A DNA stretch of 64,000 nt from an uncultured Oscillospiraceae bacterium (GCA_934630495.1 CAKTVW010000007.1:1-64000), one strand, 5' to 3'. Positions 51,936 to 61,472 are shown, counted from the first letter of the stretch. The notes: a model not told the origin generated them from the sequence alone. Program-made: numbers and translations.

Positions 51936-54179
51936 CTACCTCGAAATCGTAATGTCGCCGTCCAGATCCGTCCGAAACACCAGCGCACCGCTTGCAGCGA
52001 TGCGGTCCAGCGTTTCCTGCGTCGGATGCCCGTAGGCATTCTCGCCCACAGAGATCAGCACGACCTCGGGCGACACCGCCGTCAGAAGGCGTTCGCCCGC
52101 GGCATATTTAGAGCCGTGGTGTCCTGCCACGAGCACGTCCACATCCGGAAGCTCCTGCCGCGAAAGCAGCCTGTTTTCCGCTTCCAGATCCATGTCTCCG
52201 GTGACCAGTATATCATATCCGTCCGGCGACATCAAGGCCGCCAGTCCGTCGTTGTCGCTAAAAGCCGTGCCCGGTGCATAGAGCGTCACCGTGCCGCCCG
52301 AAAATTCCAGCACCGTATTCTCGCGAACAAAGGTCACGGGCACGCCGTGCTCCTCCGCAAGCTTCAAAATCTCCTCGCGGTTTCCGCTGTCGTCGGGAAT
52401 ATCGGGCACGAGCAGGCTGCATACCTCCACCCTGTTCATAAGCTGCCGCACGCCGCCGACATGGTCCGTGTCGAAATGCGTCAGGATCAAGGCGTCGAGC
52501 CGCGCATCTCCCCTCATCAGCAGCTTCCGCGCGGCAAGCTCTCCGCTCACATCGCCGTCGTCCCCGCCGCAATCGACGATCACGTTTACGCCGCCGCTTT
52601 GCATCAGAATACACTGCCCCTGCCCCACGTCGAGCAGCGTTACGGAATTGTCCGGCCCGTCCAGCCTGCAAAAAAGCACCGTCGCCGCCAGTGTCGCCGT
52701 CAGCCCGAGCAGCAGAAAGCGCGGGCGGCAGCGCTTGCGCAGCAGCAAATACAGCGCGATCAGCACATAGGCCGCCACGAGCCAAAAGATCACATAGGGC
52801 TGCTCGGTGTAAAGTGCGGCATACGGGATATCCGCCATACGGCCGACGATCCACAGCACAAGGCGGACGCCCCGGCTCAGGAGCCACGCGGCACATCGGC
52901 CGATCGGTGCAAAGAGAAAGCCGAGCAGCAGCGCCGCAAAGCAGCCCGTAAAGACCCAGCCGATCAGATTGAGCACCAGCAGATTGGTCAGCGGCGCGAC
53001 TACCGAGAAGACGCCGAAGGAGGCCGCAGCAAGCGGCGCGGTCATGACCGTCGCGCCGAGGCTCGTCGAGAGACTTACCGCGCCGGTGCGGAGAAGTCGG
53101 TATAAAAGCGGCAGCTTTTCCCGCAAGGCGTGGATATGCAGTCCTGTCATAAGCCATTTATAGATCGGCGGCGCAAACAGGAAAACGCCCGCCATGGCGG
53201 CGAAGGAAAGCTGCAGGCTCAGGCTTGCGATCGCCCACGGGTTGCCCGCAAGAATGACCATCAGCGAAAAGCTCAGCGTCGTCGGCGCGTCGTTTTCCCG
53301 TTTCAGGATCGGCGCAAGCAGCAAAACAGTATTCATCAGCGCCGCGCGGGTAACGGACGGCGTAAAGCCCAGCATCGCCGCAAAGAAAAACATCACGGCG
53401 ATACTGACGACGGCGGCAAGCCTTCTGCGCCGCAGACAGAGCAGCATCACGAAGCCCGCCAGCATGGAAACGTGCAGTCCCGATACCGCAACGACATGCG
53501 ACACGCCACTGACGGACAGATCGTTTTTCAGCTCGTAGGAAAGTCCGCTTCGGTCGCCGGTCAAAAGCGCCTTGACAAACGGCGCGGTGTCTTCCGGGAA
53601 CAGCTCGTCGAGCTTTGTCCGAACGGCATGGAGCACGGTCCTCGGCAGCTCGCGCAGCGGAACGGTCTCCGCCTTTTGTACGGAAAGCTTCCCGCGCTGA
53701 AAGGCCAAAAGAGAGATATCCCGCGCCTGATAGACAAAGCTTTCCTCCGTCGAAGCACCGGAAACGTCGGTCAGCTCCGCCCGAACGGTGACCGTATCTC
53801 CCGGCGTCAGCTCAGGCTGCTCCGTCCGCAGATAGAGCAGTGCGCGGCCACCGTCAAGCCTGATCTCGACGCTCGAACCGTAGCGCGTCTCGGATGGATA
53901 GTCGCAGACCGTCGCCGTGATCGTCCGCTCCGTCCCCGCCAACGCACGCAGCGGCTCCAGCTTCCACTGCTCATAGCCCCAACACCACAGCAGTCCCACT
54001 ACCACGCCGAACGCACCGATCCGGAGCCGCTCGGCACGATCGGAACGGAAAAACAGCAGAGCGATCCCGGCGACCGCCAATACGCCCGCCGAGATCAACG
54101 CGGGAATGCCGCGAAGCAGCCAGACATAAACCGCCGTGGCGGCCGCATAGGCACCCGCGAAAATCGCCAGCCGCCGCAT
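51936..54179 (-). CDS. comEC: ComEC/Rec2 DNA-uptake channel
   Basis: 747 residues. A short N-terminal helix pair and an OB-like DUF4131 region come first. The Competence domain has many helices (SHVVAVSGLHVSMLAGFVML, then GFTPSVTRAALMN) between residues about 200 and 500. The C-terminal metallo-beta-lactamase-like domain has LTHFDTDHVGGVRQLMNRV and VAGHHGSKY. It forms the inner-membrane pore and probably degrades the non-transported strand. No comEA is adjacent, so competence is not proven. AAGGGGGA lies 8 bases before the ATG at 54179. Confidence 0.93.
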   Translation of the reverse strand: MRRLAIFAGAYAAATAVYVWLLRGIPALISAGVLAVAGIALLFFRSDRAERLRIGAFGVVVGLLWCWGYEQWKLEPLRALAGTERTITATVCDYPSETRYGSSVEIRLDGGRALLYLRTEQPELTPGDTVTVRAELTDVSGASTEESFVYQARDISLLAFQRGKLSVQKAETVPLRELPRTVLHAVRTKLDELFPEDTAPFVKALLTGDRSGLSYELKNDLSVSGVSHVVAVSGLHVSMLAGFVMLLCLRRRRLAAVVSIAVMFFFAAMLGFTPSVTRAALMNTVLLLAPILKRENDAPTTLSFSLMVILAGNPWAIASLSLQLSFAAMAGVFLFAPPIYKWLMTGLHIHALREKLPLLYRLLRTGAVSLSTSLGATVMTAPLAAASFGVFSVVAPLTNLLVLNLIGWVFTGCFAALLLGFLFAPIGRCAAWLLSRGVRLVLWIVGRMADIPYAALYTEQPYVIFWLVAAYVLIALYLLLRKRCRPRFLLLGLTATLAATVLFCRLDGPDNSVTLLDVGQGQCILMQSGGVNVIVDCGGDDGDVSGELAARKLLMRGDARLDALILTHFDTDHVGGVRQLMNRVEVCSLLVPDIPDDSGNREEILKLAEEHGVPVTFVRENTVLEFSGGTVTLYAPGTAFSDNDGLAALMSPDGYDILVTGDMDLEAENRLLSRQELPDVDVLVAGHHGSKYAAGERLLTAVSPEVVLISVGENAYGHPTQETLDRIAASGALVFRTDLDGDITISR

Positions 54180-54213
54180 CGCCGTTTTCCCCCTTCCGAA
54201 ATAAAATATAGTT

Positions 54214-54236
54214 AAGGCGGGCAAAACGCCCGCCTT
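54214..54236. terminator. Terminator between hinT and comEC
   Basis: AAGGCGGGC at 54214-54222 pairs with GCCCGCCTT at 54228-54236, with a T-rich flank on plus and a weaker AT-rich tail on minus. It would partly separate hinT from comEC. Confidence 0.65.
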
Positions 54237-54240
54237 TTTA

Positions 54241-54579
54241 TCAGTTAAAGCTGCCCAGCGTCTTACCGCCGAGAACGTGGAAGTGCAGATGCGCAACGGT
54301 CTGCCCGGCATCCTGCCCGCAATTGGTCACGACGCGGTAGCCGTCGGAGAAGCCCAGCACACTGACCAGCCGCGCGATCACGGTAAAAATGTGCCCAACC
54401 AGCGCCTCGTTCGTCTCGTTGATGCGATTCGCACCGGTGATATGCTCCTTCGGCACGACCAGAAAATGCTGCGGCGCCAAAGGCTGAATGTCGTAAAACG
54501 CCACGCACAGCTCGTCCTCGTAGAGCTTCTTGGAGGGGATCTCCTCCGCAATGATCTTGCAAAATACACAGTCGTTCAT
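54241..54579 (-). CDS. HIT-family nucleotide hydrolase (HinT type)
   Basis: 112 residues beginning NDCVFCKIIAEEIPSKKLYE, with the zinc-type Cys pair, and ending in the catalytic HLHFHVLGG triad. HinT proteins hydrolyse nucleoside phosphoramidates and aminoacyl-AMP, so the position directly after alaS (stop 54590) is fitting. GAGGTG lies about 8 bases before the ATG at 54579. Confidence 0.92.
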   Translation of the reverse strand: MNDCVFCKIIAEEIPSKKLYEDELCVAFYDIQPLAPQHFLVVPKEHITGANRINETNEALVGHIFTVIARLVSVLGFSDGYRVVTNCGQDAGQTVAHLHFHVLGGKTLGSFN

Positions 54580-54589
54580 CGTCGGCACC

Positions 54590-57229
54590 TCATTTTACAT
54601 GATTTTCGACAAAATCGTCGGCCAGTGCAAGGGCGTTGTCCAGCTTCAGCGCGTCCTTGCCGCCGCCCATCGCGGAATCGGGCTTGCCGCCGCCGCTGCC
54701 GCCGCAGGCCGTACAGACCTCCTTGACCAGCGCGCCGGCCTTGATGCCTCTTTCAACGGCATTTTTGCCGCAGACGGCAAGAATGCTGATCTTGTCGCCG
54801 CAGCAGCTCGACAGCACCGCAACGATATCCGGGTCGCGGTCGCGGAGCTGGTCGCCCAGCTTGCGCAGATCGCCTGCGGAAATGTCGCTCTCCGTCGCCG
54901 TCAGCACCTTGAGGCCGCGCACATCCTTCGCCGAGAACAGGACGCGGTCGATCTCGCCGCTGAACAGCTTGTCCTTCATCCGCTCGACATCCTGCTTCAG
55001 CGATTTGATCTCGCCCATAACGCTGTGCGCCCGCTGCAAAAGCTCCTTCGGCGTGGTTTTCAGCTCCTCGGCGGCAGTGAGCAGCGTGCGGTTCAGCTGA
55101 TCCATCAGCTCGATCACGCGCTTACCGGTATATGCCTCGATGCGGCGTACGCCGGAGGCGACGGACGCTTCGGAGACGATGCGGAACGGGCCGACCTTCG
55201 CCGTATTGTCCAAATGCGTGCCGCCGCAAAATTCCAGGGAATCGTCGCCCATCTTGACCACGCGGACGGTATCGCCGTACTTTTCTCCGAACAAAGCCGT
55301 CGCGCCGAGCTTTTTCGCCTCCTCGACGGGCAGGACCATCGTCTCGACCTGTGCGCCGCGCAGGATCATTTCCATGACCTCCGTCGACACCCGCGTCAGC
55401 TCGTCGGGCGTTACGGCGGAAAAGTGCGTAAAGTCAAAGCGCAGATGATCCGGCTCGACCAGAGAGCCTGCCTGATGGCAGTGCTCGCCCAGCACGCGTT
55501 CCAGCGCGCTCTGCAGCAGATGCGTCGCGGTGTGCGCACGGCAGATCGCCTGTCTGCGTTCGGCATCTACGGACGCCGTAACGGTATCGCCCAAGCTGAC
55601 CGTGCCCGAGAGCACCCTGCCGTAGTGCATATACTTGCCGCCCTTGTTTTTCTGTACGTCGGTCACGTTGAAAACCATTCCGTCCGCGCAGATCGTGCCG
55701 TGATCTCCGACCTGTCCGCCCATCTCGGCGTACATCGGCGTCCGATCCAGCACAAGGATCGCATCCATGCCCTCCGTGACGCTTCCGCACAGCTCCTCGC
55801 CGGAAATGATCGCCACGACCTTACCCTCCGCCGTGGTCTGCTCATAGCCGACGAAGGTGCTTTCGGGGACCTCCTTGCCAAATTCGATACCTGCCCAGCC
55901 GAGGTCGCCGAGCGCCTTCCGCGCTTCCCGCGCGCGCTGTTTCTGCTCCTTCATCTGGCGGGCAAATTCTTCCTCGTCGACGGTCATGCCCTGCTCCTGC
56001 ACCATTTCCACGGTCAGGTCGATGGGGAATCCGTAGGTGTCATAGAGCTTGAACGCGTCTGCGCCGGAGAACCGCGTCTCCTGCTTGGCCTGATGCGCCT
56101 CGAGCATCTCCGCGAAGATCTTCATGCCGCCGTCGATCGTCTTGCAGAAGTTTTCCTCCTCGGTCCGAATCACCTTGGTGATATAGGACTGCTTCTCGCG
56201 CAGCTCGGGATACTGGCATTCGTTCTCATGCACGACCGTATCCACGACCTCATACAGGAAGGGCTTGTTGACGCCCAAGAGCTTTCCGTGACGCGCCGCG
56301 CGGCGCAGCAGACGGCGCAGAACATAGCCGCGCCCCTCGTTGGAGGGCAGGACACCGTCGCAGATCAGGAAGGTCGACGCGCGGATATGGTCCGTAATGA
56401 CGCGCAGAGACACGTCCATTTTGTCGGACTTCCCGTAGGATGCGCCGGTCAGCTCGGTGACCTTGTTGGTGATATTCATCACGGTGTCGACGTCGAACAG
56501 GCTCTTGACATCCTGACAGACGACCGCCAAGCGCTCCAAGCCCATGCCGGTATCGATGTTTTTCTGCTTCAGCTCGGTATAATTGCCCTTGCCGTCGTTG
56601 TCAAACTGCGAAAAAACATTGTTCCAGATCTCGATATAGCGGTCGCAGTCGCAGCCGACCTTGCAGTCGGGCTTGCCGCAGCCGTATTTTTCGCCGCGGT
56701 CATAGTAGACCTCGGAGCAGGGGCCGCACGGACCGGAGCCGTGCTCCCAGAAGTTGTCCTCCTTGCCGAAGCGGGAAATCCGCTCCGCCGGGACGCCGAT
56801 CTCCTTGGTCCAGACCTCGAAGGCCTCCTCGTCATTTTCATAGATGGAGGGATAGAGGCGGTTCTCGTCCAGTCCGACGACCTTTGTCAGAAATTCCCAG
56901 CACCATGCAAGCGCCTCGTGCTTGAAATAGTCGCCGAAGGAGAAGTTGCCCAGCATCTCAAAATAAGTGCCGTGGCGATCGGTATGGCCGATGTTGTCGA
57001 TGTCGCCGGTGCGGATGCACTTCTGGCAGGTGCAGACGCGGTGACGCGGCGGCTCCTCCTCGCCCGTGAAATAGGGCTTCATCGGCGTCATGCCCGCATT
57101 GATCAGCAGGATCGATTTGTCATGCTGCGGCACCAGCGGAAAGCTGGGCAGGCGCAGATGCCCCTTGCTCTCAAAGAAGGACAGGAACATCTCCCGCAGC
57201 TCGTTCAGGCCGTATTTTTTGGTTTCCAT
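54590..57229 (-). CDS. alaS: Alanyl-tRNA synthetase
   Basis: 879 residues, full length. The class II catalytic domain opens LNELREMFLSFFESKGHLRL and contains INAGMTPMKPYFTGEEEPP and GNFSFGDYFKHEAL. The editing domain has HTATHLLQSALERVLG and CGGTHLDNTAKVGPF. The C-terminal oligomerisation domain ends with the glycine-rich CTACGGSGGGKPDSAMGGG. GGAGGA lies 7 bases before the ATG. A T-box leader precedes it. Confidence 0.97.
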   Translation of the reverse strand: METKKYGLNELREMFLSFFESKGHLRLPSFPLVPQHDKSILLINAGMTPMKPYFTGEEEPPRHRVCTCQKCIRTGDIDNIGHTDRHGTYFEMLGNFSFGDYFKHEALAWCWEFLTKVVGLDENRLYPSIYENDEEAFEVWTKEIGVPAERISRFGKEDNFWEHGSGPCGPCSEVYYDRGEKYGCGKPDCKVGCDCDRYIEIWNNVFSQFDNDGKGNYTELKQKNIDTGMGLERLAVVCQDVKSLFDVDTVMNITNKVTELTGASYGKSDKMDVSLRVITDHIRASTFLICDGVLPSNEGRGYVLRRLLRRAARHGKLLGVNKPFLYEVVDTVVHENECQYPELREKQSYITKVIRTEEENFCKTIDGGMKIFAEMLEAHQAKQETRFSGADAFKLYDTYGFPIDLTVEMVQEQGMTVDEEEFARQMKEQKQRAREARKALGDLGWAGIEFGKEVPESTFVGYEQTTAEGKVVAIISGEELCGSVTEGMDAILVLDRTPMYAEMGGQVGDHGTICADGMVFNVTDVQKNKGGKYMHYGRVLSGTVSLGDTVTASVDAERRQAICRAHTATHLLQSALERVLGEHCHQAGSLVEPDHLRFDFTHFSAVTPDELTRVSTEVMEMILRGAQVETMVLPVEEAKKLGATALFGEKYGDTVRVVKMGDDSLEFCGGTHLDNTAKVGPFRIVSEASVASGVRRIEAYTGKRVIELMDQLNRTLLTAAEELKTTPKELLQRAHSVMGEIKSLKQDVERMKDKLFSGEIDRVLFSAKDVRGLKVLTATESDISAGDLRKLGDQLRDRDPDIVAVLSSCCGDKISILAVCGKNAVERGIKAGALVKEVCTACGGSGGGKPDSAMGGGKDALKLDNALALADDFVENHVK

Positions 57230-57244
57230 GGATCTTCCTCCAAA

Positions 57245-57475
57245 TAAAAAATATACCCCACCCCCGGCATAGGGGCGAGGCGTTCTCGCGGTACCACCCT
57301 AATTATCGCGCAATGCGATCTCTTAGTCATTCTGTAACGGGAATGGGCCGTCCCGCTCCTCACGGGCAGCTCGGAAGTGGCTGTTCCGGCGTCCTGACTG
57401 CGGGGCTTACACCGTTCTCCCCGCTCGCTGCCGCCATCGGCTCGGAATTAGCTTCCTCAACGCATATTTCGCATG
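57245..57475 (-). promoter_or_regulatory. T-box leader of alaS
   Basis: On minus, AGGGTGGTACCGCG (complement of about 57280-57293) is a perfect T-box. It is followed by a GC-rich terminator (CCTCGCCCC pairing with GGGGTGGGG, about 57255-57276) and TATATTTTTT. Upstream about 180 bases hold stem I and the specifier region, which I did not resolve to a codon. Uncharged tRNA-Ala is expected to stabilise the antiterminator and turn alaS on. It fills the 362-base gap 57230-57591. Confidence 0.92.
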
Positions 57476-57535
57476 ATATGTTTTGATTTTAGCAAAGTAC
57501 GCGCATTTTGTCAACAGCAATTCTTGCCGAAAGGC

Positions 57536-57569
57536 GCAAAAACGGGAGCATCCATCCAAGATGCTCCCG
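57536..57569 (-). terminator. Terminator of rplJ-rplL
   Basis: CGGGAGCATC at 57543-57552 pairs perfectly with GATGCTCCCG at 57560-57569, followed on minus by TTTTTG. Confidence 0.88.
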
Positions 57570-57591
57570 TTTTGCTTTTCAAAAAAGAAAA

Positions 57592-57960
57592 TTACTTGAT
57601 CTCTGCGGTAGCGCCGGCAGCCTTCAGCTCTTCGGCGAGCTTCTCTGCGTCTTCCTTGGAGATAGCTTCCTTCAGGGTCTTCGGGCAGTTATCGGCGATC
57701 TCCTTCGCTTCCTTCAGGCCGAGGCCGGTGGCAGCGCGGATGACCTTGATAACGTTCAGCTTGGAAGCGCCGCAGTCCTTCAGGACGACGTCGAACTCGG
57801 TCTTCTCTTCGACGGCTTCAGCAGCGGCAGTGGGAGCAGCAACAGCAGCAGCAGCGGCGGAAACACCGAAGGTATCTTCCAGAGCATGGACAAGCTCAGC
57901 CAGTTCCAGAACGGACAGGCCCTTAACTTCTTCGATCAGAGCAGCGATTTTTTCAGACAT
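57592..57960 (-). CDS. rplL: 50S ribosomal protein L7/L12
   Basis: 122 residues. An N-terminal dimerisation helix pair (EKIAALIEEVKGLSVLELAE), an Ala-rich hinge (about 36-50) and the factor-binding C-terminal domain (TEFDVVLKDCGASKLNVIKV, GLGLKEAKEIAD) are all present. It recruits elongation factors. AGGAGG precedes the ATG. It follows rplJ by 32 bases. Confidence 0.97.
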   Translation of the reverse strand: MSEKIAALIEEVKGLSVLELAELVHALEDTFGVSAAAAAVAAPTAAAEAVEEKTEFDVVLKDCGASKLNVIKVIRAATGLGLKEAKEIADNCPKTLKEAISKEDAEKLAEELKAAGATAEIK

Positions 57961-57992
57961 TGTAAAATCCTCCTAAAGTAATTTTAAGTGAG

Positions 57993-58520
57993 TTAGGCTT
58001 CCGCAGCTTCTGCGGGAGCGGGGCCTTCCTTCTGCAGACGGATCTGGTCAAGAACAAACGCCAGAGAAGAGATGGGGGCCAGGAACGTGCCGAGGACCTG
58101 AGCGATGAGCGCTTCCTTGCCGGGAAGTTCGCCGAAGCCCTTGAGCTGGTCGACGGTCATGACGGTACCTTCAACGAAACCGCCCTTAATGTTGAGAACA
58201 TTCTTGTTCTTCTTGGCAAATTCGCAAACGATGCGAGCCGGAGCGATGGGGTCGCCGGTGGTGGTAGCGAGAGAAGTCGTGCCGTTGAGCAGCTCATCGA
58301 ACTGAGTATAGCCGACCTTATTGGCGGCAAAACGGGTGAGCGTATTCTTGACGACGGTGTATTCTACGCCAGCTTCACGGAACTTATTGCGCAGCTCGGT
58401 ATCCTGTGCGACAGTGATGCCCTTATAGTCGACGAAGACAGCGGCAGTGGAAGCCTGAAGCTTGTCGGCAAGTGCATCAACGATTGCCTTCTTGCTTTCG
58501 AGTACCTTGGAATTGGGCAA
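57993..58520 (-). CDS. rplJ: 50S ribosomal protein L10, TTG start
   Basis: 175 residues beginning PNSKVLESKKAIVDALADKL and containing VFVDYKGITVAQDTELRNKF and the C-terminal L7/L12-binding helix (VLGTFLAPISSLAFVLDQIR). The initiation codon is TTG at 58520, 6 bases after GGAGGTGA; no ATG fits. L10 anchors the L7/L12 stalk and with it represses its own mRNA. Confidence 0.95.
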   Translation of the reverse strand: MPNSKVLESKKAIVDALADKLQASTAAVFVDYKGITVAQDTELRNKFREAGVEYTVVKNTLTRFAANKVGYTQFDELLNGTTSLATTTGDPIAPARIVCEFAKKNKNVLNIKGGFVEGTVMTVDQLKGFGELPGKEALIAQVLGTFLAPISSLAFVLDQIRLQKEGPAPAEAAEA

Positions 58521-58640
58521 TGTGTGTCACCTCCGAAAAAAATCCTCATGCCAAAAGACATGAGGACACAAAAAACATATCGTTCAGTGCAACCTCGGCA
58601 GGACTTACGGCTCTAAACCCCCTGCTGTCTTTGGCAACGC
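58521..58640 (-). promoter_or_regulatory. L10-type leader with terminator
   Basis: The leader between promoter and rplJ contains, on minus, a terminator of CCTCATG pairing with CATGAGG (about 58545-58566) followed by seven T, just before the ribosome site. A structured upstream segment (about 58570-58625) lies where the L10/L7-L12 binding fold of Firmicutes leaders is found. Attenuation by L10 is inferred from position. Confidence 0.8.
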
Positions 58641-58644
58641 ACCT

Positions 58645-58672
58645 ATTATAGCAAAATTGAAGCACTTGTCAA
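58645..58672 (-). promoter_or_regulatory. Consensus SigA promoter of rplJ-rplL
   Basis: On minus, TTGACA (58672-58667) and TATAAT (58650-58645) are 16 bases apart, with TGC just before TATAAT. Both boxes are perfect. Confidence 0.88.
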
Positions 58673-58764
58673 GCACTTTTTTTGCTTTTTTGAACGATTT
58701 TTGTAATTTTTTTAAGGCCGACCGGTCGGAGTGGGGCATCCTTTGCAGTGCGCCCCGGTTTCGG

Positions 58765-59190
58765 TCACACCACCCAGCGGTATTTCGGGATCGGTTCCTT
58801 GAACAAAGCGTGACGGATCCAATTCTCAAACAGCATCCCGATGCCGCACAGCGGGAACCACAGCAGCGTGAAGGGCAGGCATATTTGTCCCATAAAATTC
58901 ATTGGGACCTCCGAATAGCTCCAGACGTTCATGTGCAGCACATTGTTGACCAAGATCCCCGTCCAGAACTCGAAGAAGGTGACGATCAGCGCACCGACCG
59001 CCATTTGCAGCAGCACCGGCGCATGCCAGTATCGGTCCATGCCGCCCACGACGTAGACGCAGACGGCGCCCAGCAGGAACATGCTTCCGTGCGTCCAGCC
59101 GCGCCACAGCAGCTCCACCGCGCAGTAGAACATTCCGCCGATGTAAAACACCACCGCTTCCTTCCAGATTCGATACGCCCGTGATTTCAT
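58765..59190 (-). CDS. CmpB-type small membrane protein
   Basis: 141 residues with four hydrophobic helices. The stretch GMFYCAVELLWRGWTHGSMFL, the glycine pair VVGGMDRYW and the later GQICLPFTLLWFPLCG match the putative ABC-transporter type IV (ABC_trans_CmpB) family, which is widespread and uncharacterised in clostridia. GGAGAA precedes the ATG. It stands alone, between the L10 leader and a repeat element. Confidence 0.8.
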   Translation of the reverse strand: MKSRAYRIWKEAVVFYIGGMFYCAVELLWRGWTHGSMFLLGAVCVYVVGGMDRYWHAPVLLQMAVGALIVTFFEFWTGILVNNVLHMNVWSYSEVPMNFMGQICLPFTLLWFPLCGIGMLFENWIRHALFKEPIPKYRWVV

Positions 59191-59341
59191 TGGCGTTCTC
59201 CTTTCCCGAGAGGCCCCGATCGGGTCGCCTGCAAAAACGCCTCGGCAAATGCCGCAGACGCACCGGAGCCTCTGTTTTGATGCAAACGGTCGTTTGCTCT
59301 ACAGGAAAGTATTGCCGTTATCCCGCCGATTTATGATGAAA

Positions 59342-59585
59342 GTGACAAAAAATCCTTTTGACACGCCGGCAGACTGCCAAAAAGTTCGGAAGACAAGCAA
59401 CTCACGCCCGTCGGCGTACGTGGGTACGGTAGGGCGTGAGTTGCGCAGTAAGTCAAAATCCTTGCGAAGCAAGCAAATTCTTGCATTATAAGTTTTGAAA
59501 TGTTCTGATTTTGCACATCATGCTGATAGCGAAAATCTATAAAGTGTTAACCGATTTTGACGATTACGGACTTTTTGGCAGTCTG
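59342..59585 (+). mobile_element. Non-coding repeat element of about 245 bp, copy B
   Basis: Related to 38085-38333 at roughly 80 percent by eye. The main part 59370-59585 begins CAGACTGCCAAAAAGTTCG and ends with its near-perfect inverse. An interior stem GCAACTCACGCC/GGCGTGAGTTGC is conserved. It lies 6 bases from the DUF2079 gene stop. Unlike copy A, no terminator copies flank it. It takes up most of the 401-base gap 59191-59591. Confidence 0.8.
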
Positions 59586-59591
59586 AAAATC

Positions 59592-61472
59592 CTACGCTTT
59601 TTTGTATACCGTCAGATATCCCGGCAGCTCGTCGCAGACCGTGTAGCCGTTTTCCTCCAAAAGCATACAGATCTCGCTTCGGCTCGCATCCCTCCAAGGC
59701 TTCTCGGTGTACATTCTGTAGGTCTTACTATCGTCGAGCACGACATACTCAGACGACAGCAGATGCTCCCGCGAAGCATATTCCAGATCGTACAGCGTTT
59801 CACGGCCGGACAGCGGCACCGTAAAAAAGGTCGTCGCCGTCACGGACGCATCCTCCGGGATGCGCTCGAGATGCTCGGCAAGCTGCGCGTAGGTCTGTCT
59901 GCCGCTGCGGTATCTCTCCCAGAAATACGACGCGCTCGGCACGACGCTGTTGACCAGCATCACCGCGCTCAGGATCAGCGCCGCGCCGGAAAGAGACGGC
60001 AGCGCAAGGCGCACGATCGGCTTCAGCCGAACGGCAAGCCAGAGATCGGCAAGATTCACCGCCGTCAGGTAAAACAGGCAGGCCGTCGCGCCGTAGGTAT
60101 ACTGAAAGAAGATGCTGTGCTGATATTGATAATCCGACATCAGATTGACCAGCACATACGGAATGAGCAGCAGAAAACGCTCATAGTGCCGCGTGAACAG
60201 CGGCAGGAACAGCAGCGGTCCCATCGTCAGCAGGATAAACTCCGTTTTTTCCGCGTCCATGCACTCGTAAACGGCCTTCATCGGCAGCACGAGCACCGCC
60301 TTGACCACGGTCAGGAGCGACCCTGAGCCGTCATAAATGAAGTTGTCATAGCGGTAGCTCATCACGCCGTCGCCGTAAACCGAAAGGTAGGTCGTAACGC
60401 CGACGAAATACGCCAGTGCACCGGTCAGTAAAAGCGCGCCGCTCAGGATGCCTCTGCGATCGCGGTGCAGCAGTCCCCGGACCAGTGCCCAAAGCGCCGT
60501 CACCGCCACATAGACCGCCGCGTCCTCCTTGACCAGCAGCGTCAGCAGTGCAAACAGCGCGACCGAGACGGTCTTCCTCCGGTCGAGCGCGTCAAAGAGC
60601 CAGAGCAGCAGCGGTGTCAGGAACACGTTCTCATGCAGGTCATAGCTCGTACCGCCGGAATACGCGGGGTAGACCAGCAGCAAGCCGCACAGGAGCGCCG
60701 CCGCAATCTGCGGCAGACCGTTTCTCCGCGCGATGCGCCACAGGGGAATGACCGCTGAGGCAAGCACCAGCACCTGAAGCAGCTCGAGCGTTTCCGCCTT
60801 CGGCCGGAGCATATAGAACGGCAGCAGCAAATAATAGATCGGCGAAACATGCACCTTAAAGTGAGACAGCAGGCCGTCACGCTCCAGCGTGGTATTCGGC
60901 ACGCCGCTCATGCGCATATTGTGGAACATCTGCGTAAAGATGCCGAAATCATAGGTCGGCGCGGAATAGGAGCGGACGCGGCAGAGCAGCCAGCTTCCCG
61001 CGAACGCGACGAAGCCTGCGGCAAGCAGCACGACAAGCAGCTTCCCCGGCAGCGTTTTTTCTCCGCTCGGAAGCTCGGGCGTCTCGGACGAAGCGTTCCA
61101 GCCCCGGACCGCGTAAACGCCGAGGATCGCAAGCACGGCAAGACAGGCCAGCAAAAACGGCACGGAAAAGGACACGCTCAGCGCCACCGCCGCGTACCAG
61201 CCGAAGCACAGCGGCATCGCCCAGCGTTCCCACACGCCGCTGTCGAAAAAACGGCCCAGCACGCACAGCCCGGCAAAGACCGCCGCCGTCAGGCCGACGG
61301 TCAGCGGGAAGGACAGTGCCGCAAGGCCGTCCGTCCCGCCCAGAAGCTGCTGCGGCTGCGGCAGCACGGTATACTGCACCGTTCCGACAAGCAGCCACGC
61401 CAGCAGCAGACGGCGGATCACCGCACCGGTCGAGAAAACGCGTCTTTTATTCGCTTTCGCTCTCGATCTCAT
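59592..61472 (-). CDS. DUF2079 multi-helix membrane protein
   Basis: 626 residues with about twelve hydrophobic helices and a soluble C-terminal 110 residues. YDFGIFTQMFHNM, LERDGLLSHFKVHVSPIYYL and LVYPAYSGGTSYDLHENVF are DUF2079 hallmarks. These proteins resemble GT-C glycosyltransferases of the Pmt/ArnT type, with acidic residues (YDFGIF) at the place of the catalytic Asp. No donor is known. GAGGTGA lies 7 bases before the ATG; the start overlaps the GH25 gene end by 26 bases. Confidence 0.85.
   Translation of the reverse strand: MRSRAKANKRRVFSTGAVIRRLLLAWLLVGTVQYTVLPQPQQLLGGTDGLAALSFPLTVGLTAAVFAGLCVLGRFFDSGVWERWAMPLCFGWYAAVALSVSFSVPFLLACLAVLAILGVYAVRGWNASSETPELPSGEKTLPGKLLVVLLAAGFVAFAGSWLLCRVRSYSAPTYDFGIFTQMFHNMRMSGVPNTTLERDGLLSHFKVHVSPIYYLLLPFYMLRPKAETLELLQVLVLASAVIPLWRIARRNGLPQIAAALLCGLLLVYPAYSGGTSYDLHENVFLTPLLLWLFDALDRRKTVSVALFALLTLLVKEDAAVYVAVTALWALVRGLLHRDRRGILSGALLLTGALAYFVGVTTYLSVYGDGVMSYRYDNFIYDGSGSLLTVVKAVLVLPMKAVYECMDAEKTEFILLTMGPLLFLPLFTRHYERFLLLIPYVLVNLMSDYQYQHSIFFQYTYGATACLFYLTAVNLADLWLAVRLKPIVRLALPSLSGAALILSAVMLVNSVVPSASYFWERYRSGRQTYAQLAEHLERIPEDASVTATTFFTVPLSGRETLYDLEYASREHLLSSEYVVLDDSKTYRMYTEKPWRDASRSEICMLLEENGYTVCDELPGYLTVYKKA

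Noticed and set aside
54530..57247. A 905-codon plus-strand open frame
   Set aside because: It is antisense to alaS, which is unmistakable in the other strand.
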